Source of the DNA: Rhynchonema sp. JSB1_4
Lineage: Eukaryota > Nematoda > Chromadorea > Monhysterida > Xyalidae
Length of the DNA: 64,000 nt
Reading direction: 5' to 3'
NCBI GenBank assembly: GCA_030248065.1
Contig: JASAMV010007297.1
Location: forward strand, 32,302 to 96,301
This document shows positions 10,740-21,825 of the stretch, one piece after another. The translations under genes were made by a program, and so were the position numbers. The notes under the pieces were generated by a model. That model was given only the letters and a program-made list of their open reading frames with translations, ran no database searches and was not told the DNA's origin. Numbering within the stretch: the first letter of the stretch is position 1; every line of letters begins with the position of its first letter.

Positions 10740-11841
10740 CATACCACTAATCTGTGGTACGGTGAAGGTTGGGGTTCTATTAATGGGGGTCAATTAATGA
10801 GGGGGTTCTATTTCTGATTTCGGGCCATTTGGGTGGGGTTCATCAATTAATGGGGGGTCAATTAATGGGCGGTTCTATTTCCGACAATACGGTAAAAGTA
10901 GGTGTTTTGCCCTTCGGAATTCCTTAAGTACTGGTAATTTTATTGAAAAAAAACGGTTTTTTTCGTGGAAAAAAACGTTTTTTTTCCAAAAATATAAATT
11001 ACTGTACTGACCCACTGACTGGGCACTACGTTAACAAACCATTATTTGGAAAATATTTTGTTTCGAAAATATAAATTACCGTAATTTTAGTCACTATACA
11101 TTTATAGGTTTTTAGTTTTTACGGTAAATTTAAAATTGAAATAAATTTTTTAATTTCTCTCTTGAGATTTTTGCAACATCCAGTCGGCTTCTGAAGTTTT
11201 GAATGCGATGTAGATTTTTCGCATCTTGATGTTTTTGTGAATTTTGTGATAATCAGGATAAGCTGGGCTGATAGTGATAACACAGACCTATGTAGCTTAT
11301 CATAGAAAATAATTGCTCGTAGTTTGTCACAAACTATGATAAAGTTCAAAGAAAAATATTTGCATTGCCTCCCAATTTCCACGTTTTGTTGAAACTCAAT
11401 CGGTCGGACTTGAAGTTGCTTATGATCAACAATTATTGGGCCCTTGAGTACTACTCGACAATATGTCAAGTGCACGCGTACGTTTGATTTTAATACAAGC
11501 ACTTTGATTTTATTTTTTGAATTTTTCAAACTTTGATTTATTCAGGTAGATATAGATTTATTTCGGAATGAAAATTTATGCATATTGCCTTGTACTGTAG
11601 GATCAATGATATCATCTACTTGACCTCTGTAAGCGATTAAAAACGGCAAGGCGCAGTAAAACAGTCAGTTCAGCCACAAGGGATCCCAGCAACAATGACA
11701 ATTGAGTAACATCATCATCTCATAATACAGTCTGCTTCATCGGTTTGCCATCCAAATTTCAAACATGAATATGCATTTTGTTCTGAGCGTTTTTAGGGTT
11801 AAGAGTGCCTGGGAGGGGTTTCGTACACCCCGTCTCCTGAG
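10740..11841. other. no gene recognised; G-rich GGTTCTATT units then AT-rich spacer
   Basis: 10740-10890 repeats GGGGTCAATTAATGGG-type units also seen near 9700. The rest is AT-rich. The minus-strand frame over 11119-11529 has no domain, signal peptide or paralogue. Confidence 0.4.
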
Positions 11842-12629
11842 CAGGGTTGGATTAAAAAATTTTTTTATTATCGAACTTTTTTTTTTTTAAAAAAAAACTT
11901 TTTAAAATTTTTTTTTTAAAAATCACTTTTTTTTATTCCGGACCCCCAAAAAATTGATTTCTAGAAAAATGAAATTTCTGAAATCATGTTACTTAGGTAT
12001 GTTTTGAGGGACACTAAAGAGAACTTCTCCACTGACTTGCATGTTTATGTCGATCACCTGCGATCTAGCCCATTTGGTCATAACTTTGAGAACTCGCCCG
12101 AAGGTAACTCTGTGGGCATATATGACAAAGGGAAGACCAACCTTCTGTTTGTGAATTTGGGGATAAATTTGAAGAGAGATAAAGAGTTACACCACACTCA
12201 TGTTATGTGACAAAAGCAACAAATCACAAATCCACACAACTGCAAATAGGCGAGCAAAGTGGAGTCTGTCGATAGCTTACGTCGATAGCTCAATAACTGC
12301 ACAGTATACGGTATGGGGTGTCCTATATTATACGTGCAGCGATTGTTGGGATGTCTGGGAACTGTATGAGTCCATTACAACGCCATTTTAAACTGAAATA
12401 TAAGCGCCGCAGGCAATTTTTTGAGAATGATGAGCAATAAAACGCATGAAAACATACATTTTTACCTTAAAAAAGTAAGAAAATAACGAAAAAAAGGGGA
12501 AAAATAATAAAAAAAGTGGACTTACTTTTTAAAATTTTAAAATAAAAAAAGTGGCCAACTTTTTTTTTTTTAAAAAAAAATTTTTTTTTTACAAAAAAAT
12601 TTTTACTTTTTTTTTTTAATCCAACCCTG
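11842..12629. mobile_element. hAT-type non-autonomous element, 788 bp
   Basis: Terminal inverted repeats start CAGGGTTGGATTAAAAAA and end with the reverse complement, ...AATCCAACCCTG. Perfect 8-bp target duplications CTCCTGAG lie at 11834-11841 and 12630-12637. CAGGG ends and an 8-bp duplication are hallmarks of hAT elements. The inside has an open frame at 11986-12210 but nothing like a transposase. Confidence 0.88.
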
Positions 12630-12788
12630 CTCCTGAGAGGGAAAGGGCCCCTAAATCGCAAGATTTTCACTCTCGAACACTTGAAATGTAAAAAAATCGC
12701 TCGCGTCGAACATCAAGTGCACATTTTCACTGGCTTCTATAGTGGTCCTGCGAGCGCTACGCGCTCTTCTGCTGTTTTGACTGATAGA

Positions 12789-12945
12789 GGCAACCTACAC
12801 CAACACGAACCGATTTCGAAGGTGGCGTGTACTCAAAACGAATTATTCTTGAACAAGTAACATTTCCCAAATCAGCAGCCACGTCTGATTGTTTCACCAT
12901 TCTGCCAGCTGCGAAATCGAGCTCATGTTGGTGTAGTCTGCCTTT
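12789..12945. mobile_element. MITE family M1 (ACACCAACACGA ends), copy 1
   Basis: The ends read GGCAACCTACACCAACACGA and the reverse of CTACACCAACATGAGC. The middle shares CATTTCCCAAATCAGCAGCC with copies at about 22140-22325, 33130-33313, 35585-35785 and 44805-44997. Confidence 0.7.
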
Positions 12946-13601
12946 ACACGGCCAAACAGGTGCTGAATTTTAACCAAGCTTTGGATAAAAACGGCGTTTC
13001 AGAAGTGGAACAACTACTGGATAAAAACATTTATTTTTCGCCCAGGTATCCCTAAATTCAGACCTATAGCTACATATACCCTTGTGGTTTTATACATACT
13101 GTATTTTGAGACATGGAAGCCGTTCGTGCTCCTATGGTCACAACTGTGACACATGAATCTATGGTGATGATTAGGTGGAACAATTTAGCCTGGATCAGAA
13201 ACAGTCCATGTGGCTTTCTAAATCTAGACTTTCTGAATTATTGACAACAAGCTGTAAATGAACAAACATCTGGGATACTTTTTAATGAACTTCATGACAG
13301 TCATGGGTACCCAGACAACGTTTTGATCATTTGTGCTCAGCTCCATTTATTTTACCACCTTGTGATTAATATTGCTCGCACGTTTGTTGAGCGATTTGGA
13401 ACTTTGGAAAGAAATCCGGGGATAATTGCCAGCGTTTTGATCTATTCAAATTCGATAATACACAATAATCTAGACATTGCAGCCAGCGGTCACCCATTCA
13501 TGAAAATGCTATAAAAGCAAGTGTTTCGACCAGAAATTCAGTTGTATCACTTTGGTTTACACGCTGATCCAGCCCTCAGCTTCAAGTCACCTGCGATCAA
13601 A

Positions 13602-14167
13602 ATGCTCTCCAAATACGTGTTCCTGTTTGCCGTGTCGTTGGTGCTGGTAAAAACAAGCCAGGTTACTGTAGCTTTTGACAAATTAGTCTCTTGCATGTAA
13701 AATACGTGGACTACCTTGCAAGCCAGGTGAAGGAGCAAAGATACAGTATCAATCTGGCGGCGCCTGTGGTTTGAATTTGCCTAATGTGGACATTTAGTCA
13801 TCAAATTATTTTATGTAATAGTTGTTTCGACCCTCTCAGGCTTTCAACTGCTATGTTTGTACCAGCAATTGTGAAACAATGGCAAACTGGGTCGACACTG
13901 ACTGCGGGGAGGTGACATCGTGTCACTGGGTGGGTCGTTTCGTACCTTGAAATATGCATTGCGTCAAAGCAATTGCTAGCACGGGTGGGTAAAAAGTTAA
14001 AGGCACGTCTGATAACAAGCAAACATCAAACACATCTCTCATCTCAGCAAATCTGATTGCAGAAACTAACGGGCAGCGGCAAAGTACATCGAGGCTGCGG
14101 CACGTGTGAGAAGATCATGTGCACCAACTGCAACATGGAAACGTGCAATGGTGCTCTGCCGGCGTAG
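13602..14167 (+). CDS. secreted Ly6/uPAR-like (three-finger fold) protein
   Basis: Three plus-strand exons: 13602..13661 (signal peptide, MLSKYVFLFAVSLVL...), 13840..13929 and 14063..14167, all in phase 0. Acceptors are CTCTCAG and GATTGCAG; the second donor is TGG|GTGGGT. The first exon could also end at 13646 (stronger donor GTAAAA), which keeps the frame. The product is about 84 aa. The mature part begins AFNCYVCTSNC and ends with RGCGTCEKIMC, CTNCNMETCN and GALPA. The CxxC start, GCG motif and terminal C..C...ETCN are the Ly6/uPAR pattern. The protein is small, secreted and without a GPI tail. Its sequence differs strongly from the copy at 3.2 kb, as is usual for this fold. Function unknown. 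Confidence 0.72.
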
Positions 14168-14472
14168 TTCAGTTGCGTCGGACGGAAATGTTTGTCGACA
14201 CACACAACCATATTAAAAATAAAGTTTGCTGTATCACTACTGTATGTCAATACAACGTATTATACCCCGTTTTTTATAACGTTGAATCTCATGCATTCGG
14301 CTCCCGTGAGCCGATTTGAATTTGCTTGAGATCAATATGTTAATCATCGGTACCCGACAACAGCTTTGTGGCACGCCACTTTGAGCCTTTTTGATTTCAA
14401 CACGGGAACTTTGGGCTTTTGAATTTTTTACGTTCGAACGTTCAATTCAGAAATAAACTTACGCATACTGAC

Positions 14473-14990
14473 CAGGGTTGGGCAAAAAACGTTTTTTTCC
14501 AAAAAAATCGTTTTTTTAAAAAAAAACGTTTTTTTTTTTAAAAAACGTTTTTTTTTTAAACGCCCAGATGACCAAAATATGCCCCCAAGAAAATTGGAAA
14601 ACGCTCATGTTGGGAAGAAAACGTGGTTAAATGAAGTAATTCTATGTGTTCTGAGGCAAAATAAACGGGTTTCAACCCTTTTCTAGCGAGTTGCTAAGAT
14701 CCCATATCAGACCCGCATCATGGGACCAACTTTGGCCGGGGTCATCACTGAAAGTCAAACTCCGTATATCGACGTATCTCGACAAAGTAAAAATTGGTCG
14801 AAAATTTTTTGAAAAAAATGGGACAAAAAATTGATTTTCCTTGATAATCAGGGTACTTTCCCTGAAAAATCAGGGAAAATCAAGGAAATTCAGGGTTTAA
14901 AAAAACGAAAAACGACCCAGGCGTTTTTTTTTTAAAAAAACGTCGTTTTTTTTAAGAAAAAACGCCGTCGTTTTTTTTTGCCCAACCCTG
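14473..14990. mobile_element. hAT-type MITE, 518 bp
   Basis: Ends CAGGGTTGGGCAAAAAACG / ...TTTTTGCCCAACCCTG; perfect 8-bp duplications ATACTGAC at 14465-14472 and 14991-14998. The interior is about 90 percent identical by eye to 16364-16872, including the shared CCCAGATGACCAAAATATGC. Confidence 0.92.
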
Positions 14991-15174
14991 ATACTGACCA
15001 CCATGAAGATGTGCAGTGGTTGGGGGGATCTTTGGATACGGTACACGTGTGTTGCATTATGTGGCAGCTAGAGAACGCGTGCGTTTCAAAATTGGACTGT
15101 GATCGTAATCTGGCACTTACACGCATTTTATAGGCAGACTTGCTGATACTGATACCTACATGTACGTTCACATG

Positions 15175-15351
15175 TATAGTCCGTCCATCAGCTCATGGCA
15201 CTTTTGTTTGGGAGGTTCAGGTTCCAATGCGAAAAATTGTTCCTCCGCAAGGCAATGTCAGAGAAAACGGCTAAGCCAACCGGAACCGGAACAGCACTGG
15301 ATCCTGTCAAACTTTTCAGCTGAAAAAAGTGTCTGAGCTGATGGATGGACT
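15175..15351. mobile_element. short inverted-repeat element (TATAGTCCGTCCA ends)
   Basis: Starts TATAGTCCGTCCATCAGCTC and ends GAGCTGATGGATGGACTATA. Same end family as the element at 15673-16003. Confidence 0.7.
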
Positions 15352-15672
15352 ATACAATAATAACTGGGACGGGATCACGCTGGAAAAAAATACAGGGTCT
15401 CAAATTCAACGTTTAACCGATCGCCACATATGTTTTGCATATATCATTGCCAAGCACAACTCAAGCGTTACAACACTCTGAGACGGAACGTTGCAGCACT
15501 CACGTGGTGCTTGTTGCTTTGGGGCCATTGTGAATAAGAACTTCCAGTTTGGAGCCGTACACCCAGAGCAAGCATACGGCCACTATCCCCAAATGCCATA
15601 TTGTAGTGCCTCCAAAATACCCAGGCTCCGAGCTGACGCCTAGGCCTCACAGTGCTCTGAAGAACATGTAGG

Positions 15673-16003
15673 TATAGTCCGTCCACCAGCTCATGGCACT
15701 TTGTGTTGCTGCTGGCTGGTTTGTTCCCTTCCTCCACGTCCTAATGAAAGAGAAATTGAGTTTCCAAAAAAAATTATTTTTGCTCCTAAATTGCTGTTTT
15801 TATGAAATCGACGTGTTTTATCGATTTTAATTTAATTTAATTTTAAATTTGATCGAATTCAATTGTTTTCGACACATTTTCTTATTTTTTAAGTTTTTTT
15901 GCAAAATCGCTCACGCTCAATTTCTCTTTCATTAGAACGTGGAGGAAGGGAACAAACCGGCCAGCAGCAACACAAAGTGCCATGAGCTGGTGGACGGACT
16001 ATA
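15673..16003. mobile_element. foldback element with about 88-bp arms (TATAGTCCGTCCA ends)
   Basis: The left arm 15673-15760 is repeated in reverse at 15916-16003, ending TGGTGGACGGACTATA. The spacer is AT-rich. A related pair of ends (GCTCATGGCAC) flanks about 39570-39850. Confidence 0.75.
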
Positions 16004-16188
16004 CATACCGGAATCTGAATACAGTACCACAGTATAATTTTTCTTGGCTCGGTGAATAAGAAAAGTGGTGCGTTTACGGTGCAGGGGAACACCTTTTACG
16101 CTGGTCGAAATTAGTGATCCAACGTTATCACAAAATATGATTGAAACAAAAATTTGTCCTCATTGTCTACAAGCCCAAAATGGAGAAG

Positions 16189-16345
16189 TACTGAATCCGG
16201 AAACGGGAATCCGGAAATAATTCCGGAAAACGCATTATTTTTGCATGTAAATTCGTGCGTTTTCCGGAAATATTTCCGGAGTCCGGAAATGTTTTGTATT
16301 TTTGTATGCAAACTATTTCCGGTTTCCGGATTCCGGATTTAACCT
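16189..16345. repeat. CCGGAAAT-rich palindromic repeat
   Basis: Many TCCGGAAA / TTTCCGGA units around GCGTTTTCCGGAAATA and ATGCGTTTTCCGG. A diverged copy in opposite order lies at 32838-33000. Short direct and inverted units; no gene. Confidence 0.6.
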
Positions 16346-16363
16346 ATAAGTTCCCCCTAAGGC

Positions 16364-16872
16364 CAGGGTTGGGCAAAAAACGTTTTTTTCCAAAAAATCG
16401 TTTTTTTTTTAAAAACGTTTTTTTTAAAAAAACGTTTTTTTTAAAACGCCCAGATGACCAAAATATGCCTAAAAAAATTGGAAAACGCTCATGTTGGGAA
16501 GAAAACGTGGTTAAATGAAGTAATTCTATGTGTTCTGGGGCAAAATAAACGGGTTTCAACCCGTTTCTAGCGAGTTGTTAAGATCCCATATCAGACCCGC
16601 ATCATGGGACCAACTTTGGCCGGGCTCATCATTGAAAGTCAACCTCCGTATATCGACGTATCTCGACAAGGTAAAAATTGGTCGAAAATATTTTGAAAAA
16701 AATGGGGCAAAAAATTGATTTTCCTTGACGATCAGGATACTTTCCCTGAAAAATCAGGGAAAATCAAGGAAATTCAGGATTTAAAAAAACGAAAAACGAC
16801 CCAGGCGTTTTTTTTTAAAAAAAACGTCGTTTTTTTAAGAAAAAACGCCGTCGTTTTTTTTGCCCAACCCTG
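16364..16872. mobile_element. hAT-type MITE, 509 bp
   Basis: Same family as 14473-14990, with perfect 8-bp duplications CCTAAGGC at 16356-16363 and 16873-16880. It is inserted just left of the direct-repeat element. Confidence 0.92.
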
Positions 16873-17327
16873 CCTAAGGCTGCTGTGAGTGAGGAGTATG
16901 AGTATTTCCTATGAGTCAATGTACAAACAACAAAACCAACAACCATCTTACTTTTACCATTATTTTATTGCAGATGACGCGGATTCTACAATTAGCAAAC
17001 ACTTGTCCACCAGAAAAACATCTCAGCTTTGGTGTTTTTGGTCTCATTTCTCACTTCGCATTTTTCTGAGCCTGACTACTACGTCCGAAAATGAACCATC
17101 TTTAATAACGTTGCAGTGAACATGACTATATAGCGAACATGACTATAATTAAACCACTAAGGTTTATCCGTATCAAATACCAGAATGAATGTAGAATACA
17201 AGAGGATCACGCGTGATACTCTTACTCCTCCCCCGCCAAGGGAGCCTATGAAACGAAATTGGGGTATAAATATAGAAGAAAATTGGCGGAAATCACCTGG
17301 TGTCGCTTTATCACTTCCTGTCAATTC

Positions 17328-17804
17328 CTAAAAGCAGTAGTCTACCATCGAGAACCTGAGCTCAATTATTTTTTCTTTCTTCTTCTTTACACCTCGACCT
17401 CGCGCCACTATTTCTTTCTTCACATCGCCTGTTTTCGACATGGCGCATTCAATCAGCAACGTCGTCGATTCGCGTTCGTGGTTGGTTGTCGTCGTGGCGC
17501 CACGTCGCACACGTTTCTTCGGTTTTGTTGGTCCCGGTTCTGGTTTCTTCGTTCGTTCTTTTCCGTTCTTCCTGTTCTTCCGCTTCTTCTCTTTCTTTAC
17601 CTCCTTCTTTTTCTTTTCCTTCCGCTTTCCCTTGGTCTTCTTTTTCGTTGTCTTGTCCACGCTCGGCCACTCAATCCATTGAATTTCCTCCTCTTCACAT
17701 TTCATCGGCCGCAACGTCGGTGTCGTGTCCAACACCTGTTCCTCACACGCAACATCGAGCAACACTGGACACGGGTCAGGGGTGGATTTCGGAATTGGGG
17801 ACAT
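17328..17804 (-). CDS. unrecognised Lys-rich 158-aa frame in the direct-repeat element
   Basis: Overlaps the end of the preceding frame by 29 bases in another frame. It begins MSPIPKSTPDPCP, then an acidic patch (EEEEIQWIEW), then a long Lys/Arg/Glu tract encoded by simple GAA/AAG-rich DNA, then KPEPGPTKPKKRVRR. It could be the C-terminal part of the same protein after a frameshift, with a nucleic-acid-binding basic region. The basic tract alone is not evidence of coding. Confidence 0.35.
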   Translation of the reverse strand: MSPIPKSTPDPCPVLLDVACEEQVLDTTPTLRPMKCEEEEIQWIEWPSVDKTTKKKTKGKRKEKKKKEVKKEKKRKNRKNGKERTKKPEPGPTKPKKRVRRGATTTTNHERESTTLLIECAMSKTGDVKKEIVARGRGVKKKKEKIIELRFSMVDYCF

Positions 17805-18213
17805 GGGGAGTACAAACCTCGACCGGCGTATTCTGAGGGGACTCGGTCTTTTCCTCTTTCAATTGCCACAACTTGACAGGCACTAATAACGGTGTGCCGG
17901 TCAAAAACTTCGCAACTTTCGGCGGTTTCATCAATTTCTTCACTTCTTTCACCCATTCTTCTCTTTCTTTCTTTCTCTCCTCCATTTCAACCAAGTATGC
18001 GACCCGATCCAAACCTTGCCAAGTCCCATAATTGAGGACATCGTACATCGCGCATACAAACTCGGTGCACAACCCTTGATTGAATGGCATCGACTTGCTC
18101 CACTCTTCAAATGCCTTGAACAGTTCGTAGCTGTCTTGCGCGTCCAAATAGATTCTTCTCCAATTTTTCTTCCTGGCCTCGGCCACTTTCGCACGCCACG
18201 AATAGTTCTTCAT
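17776..18213 (-). CDS. unrecognised 145-aa protein in the direct-repeat element
   Basis: Starts ATG at 18213 and begins MKNYSWRAKVAEARKKNW, then a helical stretch (LDAQDSYELFKAFEEWSK), then Lys/Glu-rich and Pro-rich parts. The frame ends at 17776, 28 bases after a second frame has started (ATG at 17804), so the two may be one protein split by a frameshift. A third frame upstream (to 18289) has no ATG. The charged, helical, Pro-containing composition recalls Gag-like proteins, but there is no diagnostic motif. Transcription would start in the 81-bp repeat. Confidence 0.4.
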   Translation of the reverse strand: MKNYSWRAKVAEARKKNWRRIYLDAQDSYELFKAFEEWSKSMPFNQGLCTEFVCAMYDVLNYGTWQGLDRVAYLVEMEERKKEREEWVKEVKKLMKPPKVAKFLTGTPLLVPVKLWQLKEEKTESPQNTPVEVCTPHVPNSEIHP

Positions 18214-18368
18214 CTTTCTTGGGCCGCAAACAGTAACGCGCTTCGCAGGCGCGGAGCCACGAGGATCGTACCTCGCAGACGTCCGCCAATTAAACCACTA
18301 AGGTTTATCCGTATCAAATACCAGAATGAATGTAGAATACAAGAGGATCACGCGTGATACTCTTACTC

Positions 18369-19876
18369 TATATATCGAATGGTGACTGTATCTTTTTCAG
18401 TTCCACATTAATTTCCAGGCTGTTTTCGTGTTGGATCAACAAGCTAAAAAGCAGCAATTAATGCATGAACATGTGATTTCAGATGCTAACCACTGAAACC
18501 GACCTCAAACGGACCAATCAGTCTCGCATTCAAACGTTGACCTGGGCCAGGTACTGTCTTCACGAATTCTGCGGAAACGGTTTCCTCGAATCAAAACTGT
18601 TCGATGTGATTTTATGGCGGAGGTGATATTCTCAATCGCAATCAATTGCGTCTGGAGCTAACGAACATTCAAGAAAACGAATGGGTGAAATCGATCGCAA
18701 ACCAATCATTCGACTGAAAAAAGAACGAAATTCTGACTCAGTTCGGAAGCGCGCACCCGCTGAAACCGCGAACAGCACACAGACTTACCAGCGGGTGAAA
18801 CACGAAATAAACGTTGGTGTCCAAATTAAATGTGAACCGGTGTGAATATCATTATACTGACCTTTTTTGTTATTTTTATAAATCAAGGCGCAATTGTACA
18901 TATTTCCGCAAATTCCATATACTGTATCTCGAAAACAAAGATGACATGCTCCAATGCTACAAAATTGATAGATATATTCGGTAAACGATCTACGGGATGT
19001 CGCTGACAAGAATGAAACTTTCAAGATAAAGCAAATTCAACCAGTGGATCATAAAAACTATGCTTGTACTTAGCTGGAGCAATACAGTGAACAACAGTAA
19101 TAGAAATGAGCCTGAGTAATACTATGTTTTTGTCATGGTCATGTTTGATTCAATTTTGTCTAATTTATGCATTTGGTGATGATTCAATTTCAACACTATC
19201 TTCTTTTCCGCTCGGATTCTCTTTCTTTTTGTCGTCGTCTTTTTTTGGTTTCTCTCTCGCAGTTTCTTCATTTGTAATTTCTGTCTCGCTCTGTCGCTCT
19301 TTTCTCTCCGCTTCGGTCCTATAAAGTTATGCCAGTGGCGGATTCAGCTTTTGGCCAAGGGAGGGGCCAAATCCAAAAACTCATTTTTATCCAGTGCTTG
19401 TTATATTTTTAAAAGTCAGTTTATCTGGTGCTTGTTTCGAATTTCTCGCTTTTTGCCCCAAATGTTATACAAAATGTAACAATGCGCGCAAGCGCGCGTA
19501 ATTTTGGCACGTTTTGCGCGCACGAGAGCCAAATTTTATTGGAAATTGGTGTATTTGACGTGCGAAGCGCGCGATTTTTGGACTTTGAAGTGTATAAGAG
19601 TGAAAATCCTGCGATTTAGGGAGTCTTCCTTCCGAAACGGTGGTCCCCCTTCAGGGGCCAATTGGACCAAAGGGGGCCATGGCCCCTATGGCCCCCTGGA
19701 TCCGCCCGTGAATTATGCATTTATGAACTAGTATTTTAGTTTGAAACATTATTCGATAAATCGACAAACTTTTTGCTTTTCGCTATGGTTTCTGTTGATT
19801 GTTCACTCTGCGTTTTTCCACTTTTGCGCGCGGACTTTGATCCAGATACTGTGAAAGGTTGCAACTTTTGTTGTTG
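18369..19876. other. no firm gene; possible remnant at 18480-18840
   Basis: At 18483 an ATG follows a good acceptor (GTGATTTCAG) and opens MLTTETDLKRTNQSR... for 47 codons. From about 18620 another frame runs to a stop at 18840 (ending ...VQIKCEPV). These could be two parts of a broken gene, but I see no known domain. 19320-19740 is a repeat with GCGCGC palindromes and GGGGCCA-rich ends. Confidence 0.3.
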
Positions 19877-20461
19877 TTAAAGGGGCCACGACATTATTAT
19901 TTTTCGCTATAAACCGCCTGATTTTATGTCAAAAATTCAAGGACGACATCCGAAGGAACATGTCTTACAATGACAACAACATTGACCCGCGCTGTTTTCA
20001 GCATGAAAATCACTCCCGAACATCGAATGTCAGGAACAAAAGTAAGTTTGCTGTAGTCGCTCGGCTGCTTGACAATCAGGCATCGGAGCTCAAAAAATTA
20101 TGATATGGACTGGGCGCTTATGTAATATTTGCGAAACATTTTTCCGACAACCAGCTCCATGCACCTGTGCGACGTTGCAATTTCTGTGGCAACGGAAATG
20201 TTTCGCAAATATTACATAAGCGCCCAGTCCATATCACATTTTTTGAGCTCGATGCCTTGCAATTTTCAAGCGGCCGAGCGACTACAGCAAACTTACTTTT
20301 GTTCCTGACATTCGATGTTCGGGGGTGATTTTCATGCTGAAAACAACGCGGGTCAATGTTGGTGTCTTTGTAAGACATGTTCCTTCGGATGTCGTCTTTC
20401 AATTTCTGACATAAAATCAGGCGGTGTATCGTGAAAAATAATAATGTCGCGCCCCCTTTAA
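19877..20461. mobile_element. foldback/MITE with about 280-bp arms and TTAA ends
   Basis: The left arm starts TTAAAGGGGCC and the right arm is its reverse complement, ending GCCCCCTTTAA. Both arms include CAAATATTACATAAGCGCCC. It ends 16 bp before the stop codon of the receptor gene at 20478. TTAA at both ends resembles piggyBac-type targets, but there is no transposase. Confidence 0.75.
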
Positions 20462-20477
20462 GCGTTAGTGGCTAAAA

Positions 20478-21825
20478 TCAGCCAATAGTAGCAGCAGACA
20501 AACGTTTCTTCTTGATTTTGTTCAGCTTCCTTTTGTCCTTTCGACCATCGTAGCCGTACTCGCTGAGAAAGTTCTTCTTGTCACGTCCGGTCATGTCGTA
20601 CGCCGACACTTTCTGACAGTAATCGCACAGGTTTACACGTCTAAAAAAAGGAAAGTGTTCGAAACGCTTGGATTTCCAAACAAACCTCCTCAAATTCAAC
20701 GCGAACATCCGGGGCCGCTTCACGCCTTTCGGGTGGATTTGCTGGCAACACGTGTTGTTTGGGCACCTGGGGTGAATGGTGTGATGCAAAGCAAAGAAAA
20801 TTTTGTACCAGTTTCAAGTGTTCTAAGAACATCTGCACCTGCACAGCATCGAGTACTTTCTGATCGAATTTCTTCTTTTTGTGATAAGTGTATGCGGAAC
20901 GCGGAATTTGCTCGTTGGCAGTGGGTGGGCGGGTGGCGCGCAACGCGACTTGCTGCAACATTAAAAGGTATTCATTACAAACGAAACTAGCCATTTTTAA
21001 TTAGTATTTCTAATTTCTAACCGCCATTCTAGCCATTCGTTGCATTTCGCGTTCTTTGTTGTCGTTCTGCTTTCTATCCCAATACCGCTTGGCGCACACA
21101 ACCATCACAACGACAAAGAGAAGCAACGCAAGAATGATGGGAATGAGCATGTAGATTAGATACGGTGGAAAGGGGTCGGATTCGATAATGGGTGTTGTCG
21201 GGGAGATGCGGGTGAGGGATATCGCAGTTGGGCTCGTGATGAAGTAACGGGTAGCACGAACTGTTGATGGTGTGGTATTGGAGACAGTCTGCTTGTTTTC
21301 TGAATCAGGAAATAGCTATCTCGTTGCAGATTTAGTGCGGGTGGTTTTATGATTTGTCGATAGCATTACATACATGTACCTATACATTGCAAGAGCAGCT
21401 TGTCATGGTGATATCTGAGATATTGTCCGTCGTCTGTTTTGTCTTGCATTGTCCAGCCTTCATCCTCACATTTTGCAAAGCGGATTGTTTCATACTTTTC
21501 GTTATGCAGCTTCCATACGAAACCTGTTTTGCATATCAAGAAAGCAAGGTCACTACCCACGGTCGAAGAGCCGCCCTTTGCTAGCTTCACGGTGGAGTTT
21601 TCATGAACTTGAACATTGTCGTCAAGCAAAACGTCGTGGGGGCAACCTGAAATTTTAGCTACACAGGTTGTGTCAACTACGAGAAGAAAATGTGTAAGGG
21701 CTGTCAGATGCAAATTAACGAGACACAATGTCCAAATAATTCAAAATTCAACCTTGCTTGGAATTTGAGAAGTTAGTCACGATCAGCAAAGTCTGGATTG
21801 CAACGCGAACTGAACGCCACAACAT
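20478..21825 (-). CDS. type I membrane protein: signal, one CCP/sushi-like domain, stalk, TM, conserved basic tail
   Basis: Six minus-strand exons: 21825..21753, 21646..21380, 21299..21022, 20952..20839, 20766..20686, 20612..20478 (phases 1,1,0,0,0). The product is about 315 aa. Residues 1-22 are a signal peptide (MLWRSVRVAIQTLLIV). Residues about 26-113 form one CCP-like domain (start GCPHDV, C.TGF.W, C.DEGW, final C). Then comes a Thr/Ser/Pro stalk to about 158 and a TM segment at about 160-182 (PYLIYMLIPIILALLLF...). The tail, about 133 aa, has QVALRATRPPTANEQI, then HKKKKF, a Pro-rich exon, and the last exon with MTGRDKKNFLSEYGYD and a Lys-rich end. The tail exons match those at 5.4-5.8 kb and the lectin genes in order and phase, and partly in length. 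It lies 765 bp downstream of the PLAT-TSP1 gene on the same strand. The ligand and signalling route are unknown. Confidence 0.78.

Larger units (their letters stand above)
17147..18368 (-). mobile_element. element bounded by identical 81-bp direct repeats
   Basis: 17147-17227 and 18288-18368 are identical 81-bp direct repeats that contain the palindrome ATCACGCGTGAT. Between them are 1060 bp with minus-strand open frames (17776..18213 and 17328..17804). Terminal direct repeats around a coding body suggest an LTR-like or rolling-circle excised element, but the repeats do not start TG and end CA, and I see no primer site. It may also be a local tandem duplication product. Confidence 0.6.
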
